This document shows, piece after piece, positions 1 to 7,557 of a stretch of DNA of 34,765 nucleotides. Where the stretch lies: positions 1 through 34,765 of the forward strand of contig URAV01000037.1 in the NCBI GenBank assembly GCA_900545915.1, given 5' to 3'. Origin of the DNA: an uncultured Porphyromonadaceae bacterium (GTDB lineage: Bacteria; Bacteroidota; Bacteroidia; Bacteroidales; Coprobacteraceae). The position numbers were made by a program, and so were the translations under genes. Under the pieces are notes generated by a model, which was not told where the DNA came from, did no database searches, and worked only from the letters and a program-made list of their open reading frames with translations. The first letter of the stretch is position 1. Every line of letters begins with the position of its first letter.

Positions 1-138
1 ATTTCTTCCGAGTATGTTTTTCTGTTTTTACGAGGATGATAGCGGGCTATCTGACGAGGGAAAACCAGGGAAAAAGACCGGAAGAGAACGCAAAAATGAC
101 CTGATAGTATTTTTTTATTGGAAAATTTAAACAGGCTC
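1..138. repeat. MITE-like palindromic repeat, copy A (left end outside window)
   Basis: This is the right-hand part of a repeat that is nearly full length at 34143-34313. Shared blocks include GATAGC-GG-GCTATC in the centre (the other copy has an AA loop), then GACGAGGGAAAAC, AAAAAGACCGG, ATGACCTGATA and the terminal TTTAAACAGGCTC. The element ends at 138. The next three bases, TTA (139-141), are the reverse complement of the mltD stop codon and match the TTA duplication seen beside copy C. The left end lies outside the window. Confidence 0.75.
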
Positions 139-1740
139 TTAGACTTCCGGAATTTTAAGGATCTGACCGATCTTTAAAGAAGACGAGTTCAGATTATTTA
201 TTTTCTTTAGCAAATCAGTGGTAACACCTGGAAAACGTTGCGAAATAGTCCATAAACTCTCTCCCCGAATGACCTTATGATAATGATAACGATCATAGGC
301 AGGATTGCGCGGATTACGTGCCGTCGAAATATTTTTCTTACTCGAAACCGAAGAAATAACGGCAGTTTCGTTTTTTACTTCTTTCATCGATTGCGCAATA
401 AAAGTCGAATCCTTAGAGATGACAGTTATACTATCCGGTTTCTCGACCTTTTTAGAAGGAGCTTTCCGAGCAAGTTCGGCACGATAAACTTTCAGTCTTC
501 GCCCGGCTACGATATTATTATTCTTTAAATGATTCCAATTACGGAGATTCCGGACAGAAACGCCATAACGATTGGCGATTACAGAAAGGGACTCTCCTTT
601 TCTTACACGATGATATACCCAACTGCCGCTTTCGGTCGAAGCATAATAACCTGCAGGTTCGACAGTCGTCCGCCGACCATATATCTCAGATTGATAATTA
701 ACGATAGAATCTTTCGCATCGATAAAAGCGTAAGCCTGCTGCGCAGGCAGACACAATGTTCTCAAACGGGTATCTCCCGGAATAATATCTTTTCGATATT
801 GCGGATTAAGCCCTCGTAATAGATCCATAGGAATTTCCAAAACATCAGCAATCTGCTTCAAATGAATGCGGTCGCTGATCTGTATCGTGTCGGTCGTCAA
901 GGGCAAGTCGGTAAGAACCGGACAAATATTATGTTTTTGGTAATAATGCATCACATAATTAGCTGCAATAAACGCAGGTACATATCCCCGGGTTTCCTTC
1001 GGCAGATAATTATAAATTTCCCAATAGTCTTTTTTGCCACCCGAACGGCGGATCGCTTTATTTACATTTCCCGGACCACAATTATAGGAAGCTATGGCAA
1101 GAGGCCAGTCTTGATAAATATTGTACAATTCTTTTAAATATCGTACGGCTGTTTCTGACGAACGAACAGGATCTCGACGTTCGTCTATCAAACTATTTAC
1201 TTCAAGACCTAAAGGTTTTGCCGTACCGATCATAAACTGCCATAATCCGGTAGCTCCCGCACGGGAAACAGCGTCTGGGCGCAAAGCCGATTCGATAATC
1301 GGCAGATATTTCAATTCAAGAGGCAATCCGGCTTTTTCAAGAGCTTGTTCGAAAATAGGGAAATAATAGGCACTCAGACCGATCATCGTTTCGACCAATT
1401 CACGACGCTTCTCGGTATAAAGTGTTATATAACTTTTTACAACCTGATTATACGGCATTTCGATAACAGTAGGTAAAGCCGCCAAACGCTGAATATAAAC
1501 GGAATCCGGATAATCTATATTAACACTGCTTCTTATACAATTTTCATCGATTATGGCATATTTCTTTAAAAACCAACTGGACAGAAGACTATCGACGTCA
1601 GCTTCAAGGCTCTCCGGCAAAACGATTTCGTGATCTGAAATCGTATCTTTAGCTGTTCTGATTTTCTGAGGTTCGTCTATCGTTCCCCAAACAGGGAACA
1701 GCAAAAACGAAAAAAGAAATACAAGCACTATTTTCTGCAT
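139..1740 (-). CDS. mltD: MltD-like membrane-bound lytic murein transglycosylase with two LysM domains
   Basis: This enzyme cleaves peptidoglycan glycan strands in the periplasm, forming 1,6-anhydroMurNAc ends. A signal peptide (about residues 1-20, MQKIVLVFLFSFLLF) is followed by an SLT domain at about 135-260. That domain carries the catalytic Glu in YLPIIES (E150), then GATGLWQF and ASYNCGPGNV, the standard family-1 motifs. Two LysM peptidoglycan-binding domains follow, beginning HRVRKGESL and HKVIRGESLW, the second at the very C-terminus. I chose the ATG at 1740 because the next upstream ATG (1773) would overlap the preceding gene and put a polar stretch before the signal peptide. It is the last gene of the parA-parB-DUF5683-mltD run, 14 bp behind its neighbour. 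Its TAA stop abuts repeat copy A. The family assignment is firm; the exact MltD subtype is inferred from SLT plus LysM architecture. Confidence 0.93.
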   Translation of the reverse strand: MQKIVLVFLFSFLLFPVWGTIDEPQKIRTAKDTISDHEIVLPESLEADVDSLLSSWFLKKYAIIDENCIRSSVNIDYPDSVYIQRLAALPTVIEMPYNQVVKSYITLYTEKRRELVETMIGLSAYYFPIFEQALEKAGLPLELKYLPIIESALRPDAVSRAGATGLWQFMIGTAKPLGLEVNSLIDERRDPVRSSETAVRYLKELYNIYQDWPLAIASYNCGPGNVNKAIRRSGGKKDYWEIYNYLPKETRGYVPAFIAANYVMHYYQKHNICPVLTDLPLTTDTIQISDRIHLKQIADVLEIPMDLLRGLNPQYRKDIIPGDTRLRTLCLPAQQAYAFIDAKDSIVNYQSEIYGRRTTVEPAGYYASTESGSWVYHRVRKGESLSVIANRYGVSVRNLRNWNHLKNNNIVAGRRLKVYRAELARKAPSKKVEKPDSITVISKDSTFIAQSMKEVKNETAVISSVSSKKNISTARNPRNPAYDRYHYHKVIRGESLWTISQRFPGVTTDLLKKINNLNSSSLKIGQILKIPEV

Positions 1741-1754
1741 AATCAATTCATTTT

Positions 1755-2474
1755 TTAAAAAGTTATCGCACATTGCAACCCCAATGAAGTACTCGAAAAC
1801 GGAGTAGGCTCCATTACAGCCGGAAGCAAATGCATCGAAACGTCAGGCGTAATGTCAAAATGATATAATTGAGCATCGACATAAGCATCGATCATAGCCA
1901 CGACATAAACCCCGATCATGGATATAATACATAAATCCCGATTACGACGGTAAAAATCCTTTTTCCGTTTCATCGCACTTTTCAGCCATTCGGTATTCGA
2001 TTCGATCCATTCTTTATCATTCCTACGGTTATACGGAAGAAAATTTATATAACTATCGGTAGTCGGATCACTATCCATGACATCCCGATATGCCTGAGAA
2101 TAATCGGTATAATATCTGCCATTCCATGAGACGGCATATGTCAATCCCATAAACCCGCCTATTACAATCGGCAATTTCCAATATCTCCGGTTATAAATCT
2201 GTCCTAAACCCGGGACTAATGCCGATAACCAAACGGCTTTCATCGGATCGGGATTGAACACGACGCTATCTCTACGGTCGACCTCCAATCCGGTAGTATC
2301 GACAATATCGATAGACCTCTCTTCTGTACCGATGACATAAAGAGAATCTTTTCCGGTAGAAACTTCCGTCTGTACTTGAGCCGATACCGGGACAACCGAC
2401 ATCGGGATTAAAAGACATATAATTAAAAAGATCCCCAGTATCTTATGTCTGTATATGTAATATATCCCTGTCAA
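1755..2474 (-). CDS. DUF5683 family membrane protein
   Basis: A 239-residue protein of unknown function. It has an N-terminal hydrophobic segment (about residues 8-32) ending in a signal-peptide-like VVPVSAQ. A conserved-looking block follows at about 78-125 (AVWLSALVPGLGQIYNRRYWKLP, then a glycine-rich hydrophobic segment), and a second hydrophobic stretch lies near 180-200 (IISMIGVYVVAMIDAYVDAQ). The PGLGQIYNRRYWK signature is what I recognise as DUF5683, a family often found beside parB in Bacteroidota. It starts 4 bp after the parB stop, so the two are probably co-transcribed and perhaps translationally coupled. The link to chromosome partition or envelope biogenesis is suggested only by this context. 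Confidence 0.8.
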   Translation of the reverse strand: MTGIYYIYRHKILGIFLIICLLIPMSVVPVSAQVQTEVSTGKDSLYVIGTEERSIDIVDTTGLEVDRRDSVVFNPDPMKAVWLSALVPGLGQIYNRRYWKLPIVIGGFMGLTYAVSWNGRYYTDYSQAYRDVMDSDPTTDSYINFLPYNRRNDKEWIESNTEWLKSAMKRKKDFYRRNRDLCIISMIGVYVVAMIDAYVDAQLYHFDITPDVSMHLLPAVMEPTPFSSTSLGLQCAITF

Positions 2475-2478
2475 AATA

Positions 2479-3366
2479 CTATTTCAATTTATCAAAGATA
2501 GCGATCAAACGTTCCAACTCCTCCTCATTTTTAAAAGGAATACTAATCCTTCCTTTTCCCTCATCGTTACAAGTAAACTGAACTTTTGTATTAAAAAATG
2601 AAGAAAGATGTTTTTTCAGAATATCATATTCTTCGCGTGAAGTAGGACGAGAAGGAACTTTCGGCTTTTTCGCCTCTTCTATCGAATGTCCTTCGGAAAG
2701 ACTTTTCACGATTTCTTCGACTTTACGCACAGAATAACCGTTCTCTTGTATCAATTCATATACTTTCAACTGAAGTGCCGGGTCATCGATCGACAGCAAA
2801 GCCCGCGCATGCCCCATATCCAGCAATTTGTTCTTCAGCCCCATTTGAATTTCGGCCGGCAGTTTCAACAAACGCAGATAATTAGCAATAGTCGTCCTTT
2901 TCTTACCGACCCGATCGCTCAAACGTTCTTGAGTCAGATTATACTGTTCGATCAATTTCTGAAACGTCAATGCGATTTCGATAGAATTCAAATCTTCCCG
3001 TTGAATATTTTCTATCAGCGCCATCTCCATCATCGTTTCATCTTCTGCTGTACGCACATAAGCCGGAATAGTTTTAAGACCGGCCATAATAGAAGCCCTG
3101 TAACGACGCTCTCCGGCAATGATCTGATAAGTTCCGTCCGATATCTGACGTAAGGATATCGGCTGTATAATCCCCAATTCTCGAATAGATGTAGCCAGTT
3201 CCGACAACGCTTCCTGATCAAATTCCCGTCTGGGTTGATCCGGATTCGGCTTTATTTTTGAAATTTCTATTTCATTTATCGACGAAGACCCTTCCGTTTT
3301 CACCTCATCCATCGTAATGAGTGCATCGAGTCCACGTCCCAAAGCGTTTCTTTTAAATGTAGCCAT
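2479..3366 (-). CDS. parB: ParB/Spo0J-family chromosome partition protein
   Basis: A centromere-binding CTPase that loads on parS sites and works with ParA to segregate replicated origins. The 295-residue protein shows the ParB N-terminal nucleotide-binding domain (about 30-120), with NPDQPRREFD, LGIIQPI and the GERRYRA box (CTP-binding region). ENIQREDLN follows, then a helix-turn-helix region (about 140-200: LSDRVGKKRTTIANYLRLL) and a short acidic/basic C-terminal dimerisation region. Length is normal for chromosomal ParB. It lies 51 bp after parA and 4 bp before the DUF5683 gene on the same strand. I saw no convincing parS site in the window. Confidence 0.95.
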   Translation of the reverse strand: MATFKRNALGRGLDALITMDEVKTEGSSSINEIEISKIKPNPDQPRREFDQEALSELATSIRELGIIQPISLRQISDGTYQIIAGERRYRASIMAGLKTIPAYVRTAEDETMMEMALIENIQREDLNSIEIALTFQKLIEQYNLTQERLSDRVGKKRTTIANYLRLLKLPAEIQMGLKNKLLDMGHARALLSIDDPALQLKVYELIQENGYSVRKVEEIVKSLSEGHSIEEAKKPKVPSRPTSREEYDILKKHLSSFFNTKVQFTCNDEGKGRISIPFKNEEELERLIAIFDKLK

Positions 3367-3417
3367 AGTATGTCGCCCTTTTATACCTGCCGGGCAAGAC
3401 AGGTTTATCTTATAAAA

Positions 3418-4182
3418 TCAACTCTCTCTTTCGATCAACTCTTTTGCCAGTTGCATGTGATTAATACTTCCGCGAGAATCCGGATCGTACAATATCGCCG
3501 GGATACCATGACTGGGAGCTTCGCTCAACCGGATATTCCGCTGAATAACGGTAGTAAACACCATATCCCTGAAATGCTTCTTCAACTCTTCATAAATTTG
3601 ATTGGCAAGTCTTAGCCGAGCATCGTACATAGTCAATAAAAAGCCCTCTATTTCCAGTGCCGGATTCAATTTGGATTTGATAATCTTAATTGTGTTCAAT
3701 AATTTACTGATTCCTTCCAATGCAAAATATTCGGCCTGAACCGGAATAATAACCGAATCCGCAGCGGTTAAAGAGTTGACGGTTATCAAACCCAACGATG
3801 GAGAGCAGTCTATCAAAACATAATCATATTCCCGCTTGACCTCATCCAACAACCGAGACAACACTCGCTCCCGGTTTTCTACATTCAAGAGTTCCAATTC
3901 CGCACCGACAAGATCGATTCTCGAACACACGATGTCTAATCCTGAAACACAAGATCCGACAATCGCTTCACGCAAAGAATTTCCACCGATCAGACATTCA
4001 TAAATCGATACAGAAACCGTACGAGGATCGACCCCGAGTCCTGAAGAAGCATTTGCCTGTGGGTCGGCATCGATCACGAGAACTTTTTTGTCCAACGCGG
4101 CTAATGATGCGGCCAAATTAATCGAGGTAGTAGTTTTCCCCACCCCTCCCTTTTGATTGGCAATAGCAATAACTTTACCCAT
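3418..4182 (-). CDS. parA: ParA/Soj-family chromosome partitioning ATPase
   Basis: A deviant-Walker ATPase that forms nucleoid-bound gradients moving ParB-parS complexes. Near the N-terminus is the deviant Walker A KGGVGKTT, followed by VLVIDADPQANASSGLG (the A'/Walker motif region) and DYVLIDCSPSLGLITVNSL (Walker B region). At 254 residues it has the length of chromosomal Soj proteins without an N-terminal HTH extension. I placed the start at the ATG at 4182 (MGKVIAIANQKGG), because homologues begin there and the eight residues added by the upstream ATG (4206) do not look conserved. It is the first gene of the minus-strand block and is divergent from surE. Confidence 0.95.
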   Translation of the reverse strand: MGKVIAIANQKGGVGKTTTSINLAASLAALDKKVLVIDADPQANASSGLGVDPRTVSVSIYECLIGGNSLREAIVGSCVSGLDIVCSRIDLVGAELELLNVENRERVLSRLLDEVKREYDYVLIDCSPSLGLITVNSLTAADSVIIPVQAEYFALEGISKLLNTIKIIKSKLNPALEIEGFLLTMYDARLRLANQIYEELKKHFRDMVFTTVIQRNIRLSEAPSHGIPAILYDPDSRGSINHMQLAKELIERES

Positions 4183-4472
4183 AACACAAAATTTTATCGG
4201 GAACAAAGTAACCGTTTTTTATGTTCTGCTATTTATCAGCACACAAAAAAATGCCCCGATTGTTGATAAGTCGGCTTTATTGTTAATAACATCAATAAGA
4301 TTCCGAATATACGTAAAGTGCTCACTCATCGTGACAAAGATAAATAAATTTGACGGATACTACTGTGCCTTTCAATTAATTTAGCACTCGAATAAACTAC
4401 ACGTTAAAAAAAGCGGCCTGAAAAATGTTTATTTTGTACATTTGCATACGAAGAACCTGACAATTAAAAAAT
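4183..4472. promoter_or_regulatory. Divergent intergenic region between parA and surE, with surE promoter
   Basis: This 290-bp region separates divergent genes. For surE there is a clean Bacteroidota -7 box, TACATTTG at 4437-4444, about 28 bp before the start codon; a good TTTG -33 box is not evident. For parA a weaker TACTTTG can be read on the minus strand at 4204-4210, close to the start. No other structure was seen. Confidence 0.5.
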
Positions 4473-5258
4473 ATGAAAGTCCCAGCTACAGAAAAAAGAC
4501 CACTTATTTTAGTAACGAATGATGACGGAATAGAAGCAAAAGGTGTCCACGAACTGGTAAAAATGATAGAAGATTTGGGGGAGATCGTAGTTGTAGCTCC
4601 GGATAGTCCCCGTTCCGGTCAATCAAGCGCATTATCTGTCGGTATTCCTTTAAGGCTCAATTTGATCGAACATTACAGAAACATATCTTTCTACCGGACA
4701 AACGGCACACCGGTCGATTGTGTAAAACTTTCTATGAACCAACTGTTCGACCGCCGACCTGACCTTCTATTATCTGGAATCAATCACGGTTCGAACTCAG
4801 GTGTCAGCATCGTTTACTCGGGAACGATGGGTGCTGCTTTGGAGGGCTGTATAATCGGAATCCCCTCTATCGGTTTTTCTCTTGCCAGTCACGAACCGAA
4901 TGCAGATTTTTCACCTTGCCGGGAAATCGTAAGGGAAAGCTGTAAAAAAGTTTTAGAAAAAGGGCTTCCGCCTTCGGTCTGTCTAAATATCAATATTCCG
5001 GCGATTCCTCATCCGGAAGGAGTTCGCATCTGCCGTCAGGCTCAAGGTTACTGGACCGAAGAGTATGACCACCGTATCGACCCGCACGGAAAAGATTACT
5101 ATTGGCTGACCGGCCGTTTTATGAATTTAGAACCCGAGAATGAAGAAACCGACGAATGGGCACTTGCTCATGGCTATATCTCGATAGTTCCATGTACCTG
5201 TGACCAGACGGCCTATTCTGTTATCCCGGAAATAAACGATCTTTTATCTTCAAAATAA
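4473..5258 (+). CDS. surE: 5'/3'-nucleotidase SurE
   Basis: A metal-dependent nucleoside monophosphate phosphatase (5'- and 3'-nucleotides, sometimes polyphosphate) of the cytoplasm. The N-terminal signature ILVTNDDGIEAKG supplies the metal-binding aspartates D17 and D18. The loop PDSPRSGQSSALS supplies S48. SGINHGSNSG supplies N104, the remaining metal ligand. At 261 residues it is normal for the family. It is divergent from parA and 9 bp before the M48 lipoprotein gene, so those two are probably co-transcribed. Nothing suggests inactivation. Confidence 0.95.
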   Translation: MKVPATEKRPLILVTNDDGIEAKGVHELVKMIEDLGEIVVVAPDSPRSGQSSALSVGIPLRLNLIEHYRNISFYRTNGTPVDCVKLSMNQLFDRRPDLLLSGINHGSNSGVSIVYSGTMGAALEGCIIGIPSIGFSLASHEPNADFSPCREIVRESCKKVLEKGLPPSVCLNINIPAIPHPEGVRICRQAQGYWTEEYDHRIDPHGKDYYWLTGRFMNLEPENEETDEWALAHGYISIVPCTCDQTAYSVIPEINDLLSSK

Positions 5259-5267
5259 TCCCGGCTT

Positions 5268-6050
5268 ATGAAAAAAATCGCCATATCGTTTATTATTTTT
5301 ATCATGCTCGGATGCAGCAGCGTACCGCTGACCGGCCGAAGACAGCTCAATCTCGTTTCTGATCAAGAAGTCCTTTCTTTAAGTAACCAAAGTTTTTCGG
5401 ACTACATGAAAACGGCAAAAGTATCGACAGACTACATGAAGACACTGCAAGTCACACGTGTCGGGCAACGCATTGCAAACGCCGTCATGAATTTCCTGCA
5501 GAACAACGGTATGGCAACCGATGCCGCCTCTTATAATTGGCAATTCGTGCTGGTCAACGATAATACGCCGAATGCGTTTTGCATGCCCGGAGGAAAAGTC
5601 GTCGTAAATACCGGCATACTTCCATACACTCTCGATGATGACGGATTGGCTGTCGTTCTCGGACACGAGATAGCTCATGCAGTCGCCAAGCATAGCAGCG
5701 AACGAATCAGCCAACAAATGCTCGTCCAATATGGTGGAATAGCGTTAAACACTTTGATGCAAAACAAATCGGATGCGGCACAAGCTCTGGCAAACCAAAT
5801 ATACGGTGTCGGGACACAAGTCGGTGTCATGCTGCCTTATTCCCGTAAACAAGAATCCGAGAGCGACCGCATGGGACTCATCTTTATGGCGATGGCCGGC
5901 TACAATCCCGAAAAAGCCCCTGCATTTTGGGAAAGAATGGCAACTCAAGGATCTTCCACTCCCGAATTTTTAAGTACCCATCCATCTGATGCCTCTCGAA
6001 TAGCGAATCTGAAAAAATTAGTCCCCGAAGCGATGAAATACAAAAAATAA
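5268..6050 (+). CDS. M48-family zinc metallopeptidase, lipoprotein
   Basis: Probably a periplasmic or membrane-anchored zinc peptidase of the BepA/LoiP type, which acts in envelope protein quality control. The N-terminus MKKIAISFIIFIMLGCSS is a lipoprotein signal with lipid-attachment Cys16. The zinc motif HEIAH gives H133, E134 and H137. The downstream motif E196-S-E-S-D200 (ExxxD) supplies the third zinc ligand. The STHPSDASRI block near the C-terminus is typical of single-domain M48 lipoproteins. At 260 residues it lacks the TPR domain of BepA. It follows surE by 9 bp. Its substrate is unknown. Confidence 0.92.
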   Translation: MKKIAISFIIFIMLGCSSVPLTGRRQLNLVSDQEVLSLSNQSFSDYMKTAKVSTDYMKTLQVTRVGQRIANAVMNFLQNNGMATDAASYNWQFVLVNDNTPNAFCMPGGKVVVNTGILPYTLDDDGLAVVLGHEIAHAVAKHSSERISQQMLVQYGGIALNTLMQNKSDAAQALANQIYGVGTQVGVMLPYSRKQESESDRMGLIFMAMAGYNPEKAPAFWERMATQGSSTPEFLSTHPSDASRIANLKKLVPEAMKYKK

Positions 6051-6075
6051 AAAAATTCAGTTCGATAAAAGACTC

Positions 6076-6501
6076 ATGCAAATAAGAAAAATGGAAGTAA
6101 AAGACATCGAAGATGTCATGCAACTATGGCTGCAAACCAACCTAAAGACTCACTCCTTTATTCCCGAACACTATTGGCATGATAATTTTAATGAGGTAAA
6201 ATCGGCACTATCCGAAGCCGAAATATATGTCGCAGACCAGAATAAAAAGATCGTAGGATTTATCGGTCTTGTTAATAACTACATTGCAGGAATTTTCGTT
6301 TCCGAACACATGCAATTGCACGGCATTGGGAAACAATTACTGAACACTGCAAAAGAACGATATATAGCTTTACAACTACACGTTTATAAAAAAAATCTCA
6401 AAGCCATCGAATTTTATCAAAAACAAAATTTCAAAATTGTAGAAACCCCGATTGACATACATACCGGAGAAGAAGAACTTTTCATGGAATGGAAAAAATA
6501 A
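6076..6501 (+). CDS. GNAT-family N-acetyltransferase (YjaB-like)
   Basis: A small (141-residue) acetyl-CoA-dependent acetyltransferase. The GNAT fold can be followed: N-terminal IRKMEVKDIEDVMQLW, a central strand KIVGFIGL, then IFVSEHMQLHGIGKQLL, where QLHGIGKQL is the acetyl-CoA pyrophosphate loop (consensus Q/R-x-x-G-x-G/A). The C-terminal part HVYKKNLKAIEFYQKQNFKI matches motif B. It resembles YjaB/YiaC-type enzymes, but the substrate cannot be read from sequence. It lies 25 bp after the M48 gene, so it may share that transcript. Confidence 0.88.
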   Translation: MQIRKMEVKDIEDVMQLWLQTNLKTHSFIPEHYWHDNFNEVKSALSEAEIYVADQNKKIVGFIGLVNNYIAGIFVSEHMQLHGIGKQLLNTAKERYIALQLHVYKKNLKAIEFYQKQNFKIVETPIDIHTGEEELFMEWKK

Positions 6502-6551
6502 AATATTATTAAATCATTTGGCAATTATTTTAGCTTTACTATATAATGATT

Positions 6552-6612
6552 TAAGAGCCTGTCTAATTTTACTCGGATCTGATTTGAAAGTTGCGTTCTT
6601 TGTGTTTTCCTT
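6552..6612. repeat. MITE-like repeat, copy B (left-end fragment)
   Basis: Starting at 6555, GAGCCTGTCT-AATTTTACTCGG(A)TC...TTTGA(A)AGTT follows the left end of the repeat at 34143 closely for about 50 bases, then diverges. No matching right end is seen nearby, so this looks like a one-ended remnant. It lies just downstream of the GNAT gene. Confidence 0.55.
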
Positions 6613-6682
6613 CTATAAAACCTACCAATCGATATTTCTGCAAAATTATTCAATTTCAACAACCACAAAGTAGAATATTTTC

Positions 6683-6736
6683 TGCATAAAACAACAAAAT
6701 ATCGATTTTATTCAAAATAAATTCAGATTTTATGCA
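6683..6736. promoter_or_regulatory. Inverted TGCATAAAA / TTTTATGCA half-sites upstream of argR
   Basis: TGCATAAAA (6683-6691) and its exact inverse TTTTATGCA (6728-6736) lie 36 bp apart, just upstream of the argR promoter (-7 box at 6756). Arginine repressors bind palindromic AT-rich boxes built from TGAAT/TGCAT-like half-sites, so these are plausible ArgR half-sites giving autoregulation. The assignment rests on position and symmetry only. Confidence 0.4.
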
Positions 6737-6755
6737 ATAATAAAACTTTTATTCT

Positions 6756-6763
6756 TACATTTG
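6756..6763 (+). promoter_or_regulatory. Putative argR-operon promoter (-7 box)
   Basis: TACATTTG fits the Bacteroidota -7 consensus TAnnTTTG exactly. A TTTTATG stretch upstream is only a weak -33 match. Transcription would begin near 6770, leaving a leader of about 215-220 nt before argR. Confidence 0.55.
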
Positions 6764-6789
6764 CATCAGAATATAGCATAATTATACAA

Positions 6790-6948
6790 ATGGAAAATTT
6801 CTATTTTATAATTAGAAGCTATTTCAAATCTTATTTCAATACTGTTCCGAAAGTTATTTCGGTGCATTTTTTATTTTCTAAAAGCATAAAACGCTATAAG
6901 AAACGAAACATAAATATTGAAAACAGACATAATAAAAAGGTACTATAA
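6790..6948 (+). CDS. Possible 52-codon leader ORF in the argR transcript
   Basis: An ATG at 6790, about 20 nt after the predicted transcription start, opens a 52-codon frame ending TAA at 6946-6948. The start MENFYFIIRSYFKSYF is strongly aromatic, with nine Phe/Tyr in the first 29 residues. The tail is basic (KRYKKRN). It holds four Arg codons (9, 35, 39, 46) but no run of them, so a classical Arg-codon attenuator is not obvious. The hairpin at 6847-6862 lies within this frame. No protein function is recognised. Its position between promoter and argR is the main reason to list it. Confidence 0.4.
   Translation: MENFYFIIRSYFKSYFNTVPKVISVHFLFSKSIKRYKKRNINIENRHNKKVL
6847..6877 (+). terminator. 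Attenuator-like hairpin in the argR leader
   Basis: CCGAAA-GTTA-TTTCGG is a perfect 6-bp stem with a 4-nt loop, followed after TGCA by TTTTTTATTTT. That is the layout of an intrinsic terminator, yet it sits upstream of argR and inside the possible leader ORF. It could terminate a fraction of transcripts before the arginine genes. No alternative antiterminator pairing was worked out. Confidence 0.5.
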
Positions 6949-6988
6949 GATACAGAGAAGGACAGACTTGCAAAAAAGGAATAATCTT

Positions 6989-7474
6989 ATGAAAAATAAA
7001 GTCGATAGGTTACAAGCAATTAAAGAAATCATTATTTCATACAAAATCAGTAGTCAGGAAGATTTACTAAAGCAACTCACAGAAAGAGGTTTCGACCTTA
7101 CTCAGGCGACACTTTCAAGAGACTTAAAACAATTGCAGATTGCCAAAGTTGCAGGTAAAGACGGAGGCTACCTTTACGTTATGCCCGAAACTGCGGGAAT
7201 CGGCAGACTGGCCGACGCAAAAAATCGACATCACTATGCAGGCCCGGTATCCGGATTTCTTTCTATCGAATTCTCTGGACAATTGGCAGTCATCAAAACA
7301 CGTCCGGGTTATGCCAGCGGAATAGCTTGGGACATAGACTCTCACTCCGCTGAAGAAATATTGGGAACGATTGCCGGAGACGACACGATATTATTAATCT
7401 TACGTGAAGGAATTACGCGATCCCAAGTATTGGAAACTTTAAAAACCATAATCCCTTCTATCGACGGAGAATAA
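6989..7474 (+). CDS. argR: Arginine repressor ArgR
   Basis: An L-arginine-sensing hexameric repressor/activator of arginine genes. The N-terminal winged helix (about 1-65) includes TERGFDLTQATLSRDLKQL, with the SRDL recognition-helix motif. The C-terminal oligomerisation and arginine-binding domain includes GYASGIAWDID and GTIAGDDTILLIL; the GTIAGDDT block with its paired aspartates binds arginine. I chose the ATG at 6989 because it has an AAGGA ribosome site 8 nt upstream (6976-6980) and homologues start with the helix KVDRLQAIKEII. The reading frame extends upstream to an ATG at 6917 without homology-like sequence. At 161 residues the length is normal. As first gene of the cluster it probably controls itself and the genes after it. 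Confidence 0.95.
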   Translation: MKNKVDRLQAIKEIIISYKISSQEDLLKQLTERGFDLTQATLSRDLKQLQIAKVAGKDGGYLYVMPETAGIGRLADAKNRHHYAGPVSGFLSIEFSGQLAVIKTRPGYASGIAWDIDSHSAEEILGTIAGDDTILLILREGITRSQVLETLKTIIPSIDGE

Positions 7475-7557
7475 AAAAGAGATATTATATTAACATATTA
7501 AAATGACCCGATGCGCCTGTTTATTCTACTTAAAAACAGACCAAAGAACAAAAGAAA

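Noticed and set aside
2686..3153. 155-codon open frame on the plus strand
   Set aside because: It is antisense to parB, whose motifs are intact; the translated frame has no recognisable features.
6917..6988. N-terminal extension of ArgR from the ATG at 6917
   Set aside because: The added 24 residues are Lys/Arg-rich without ArgR similarity, and the ATG at 6989 has a good ribosome site and the conserved start.
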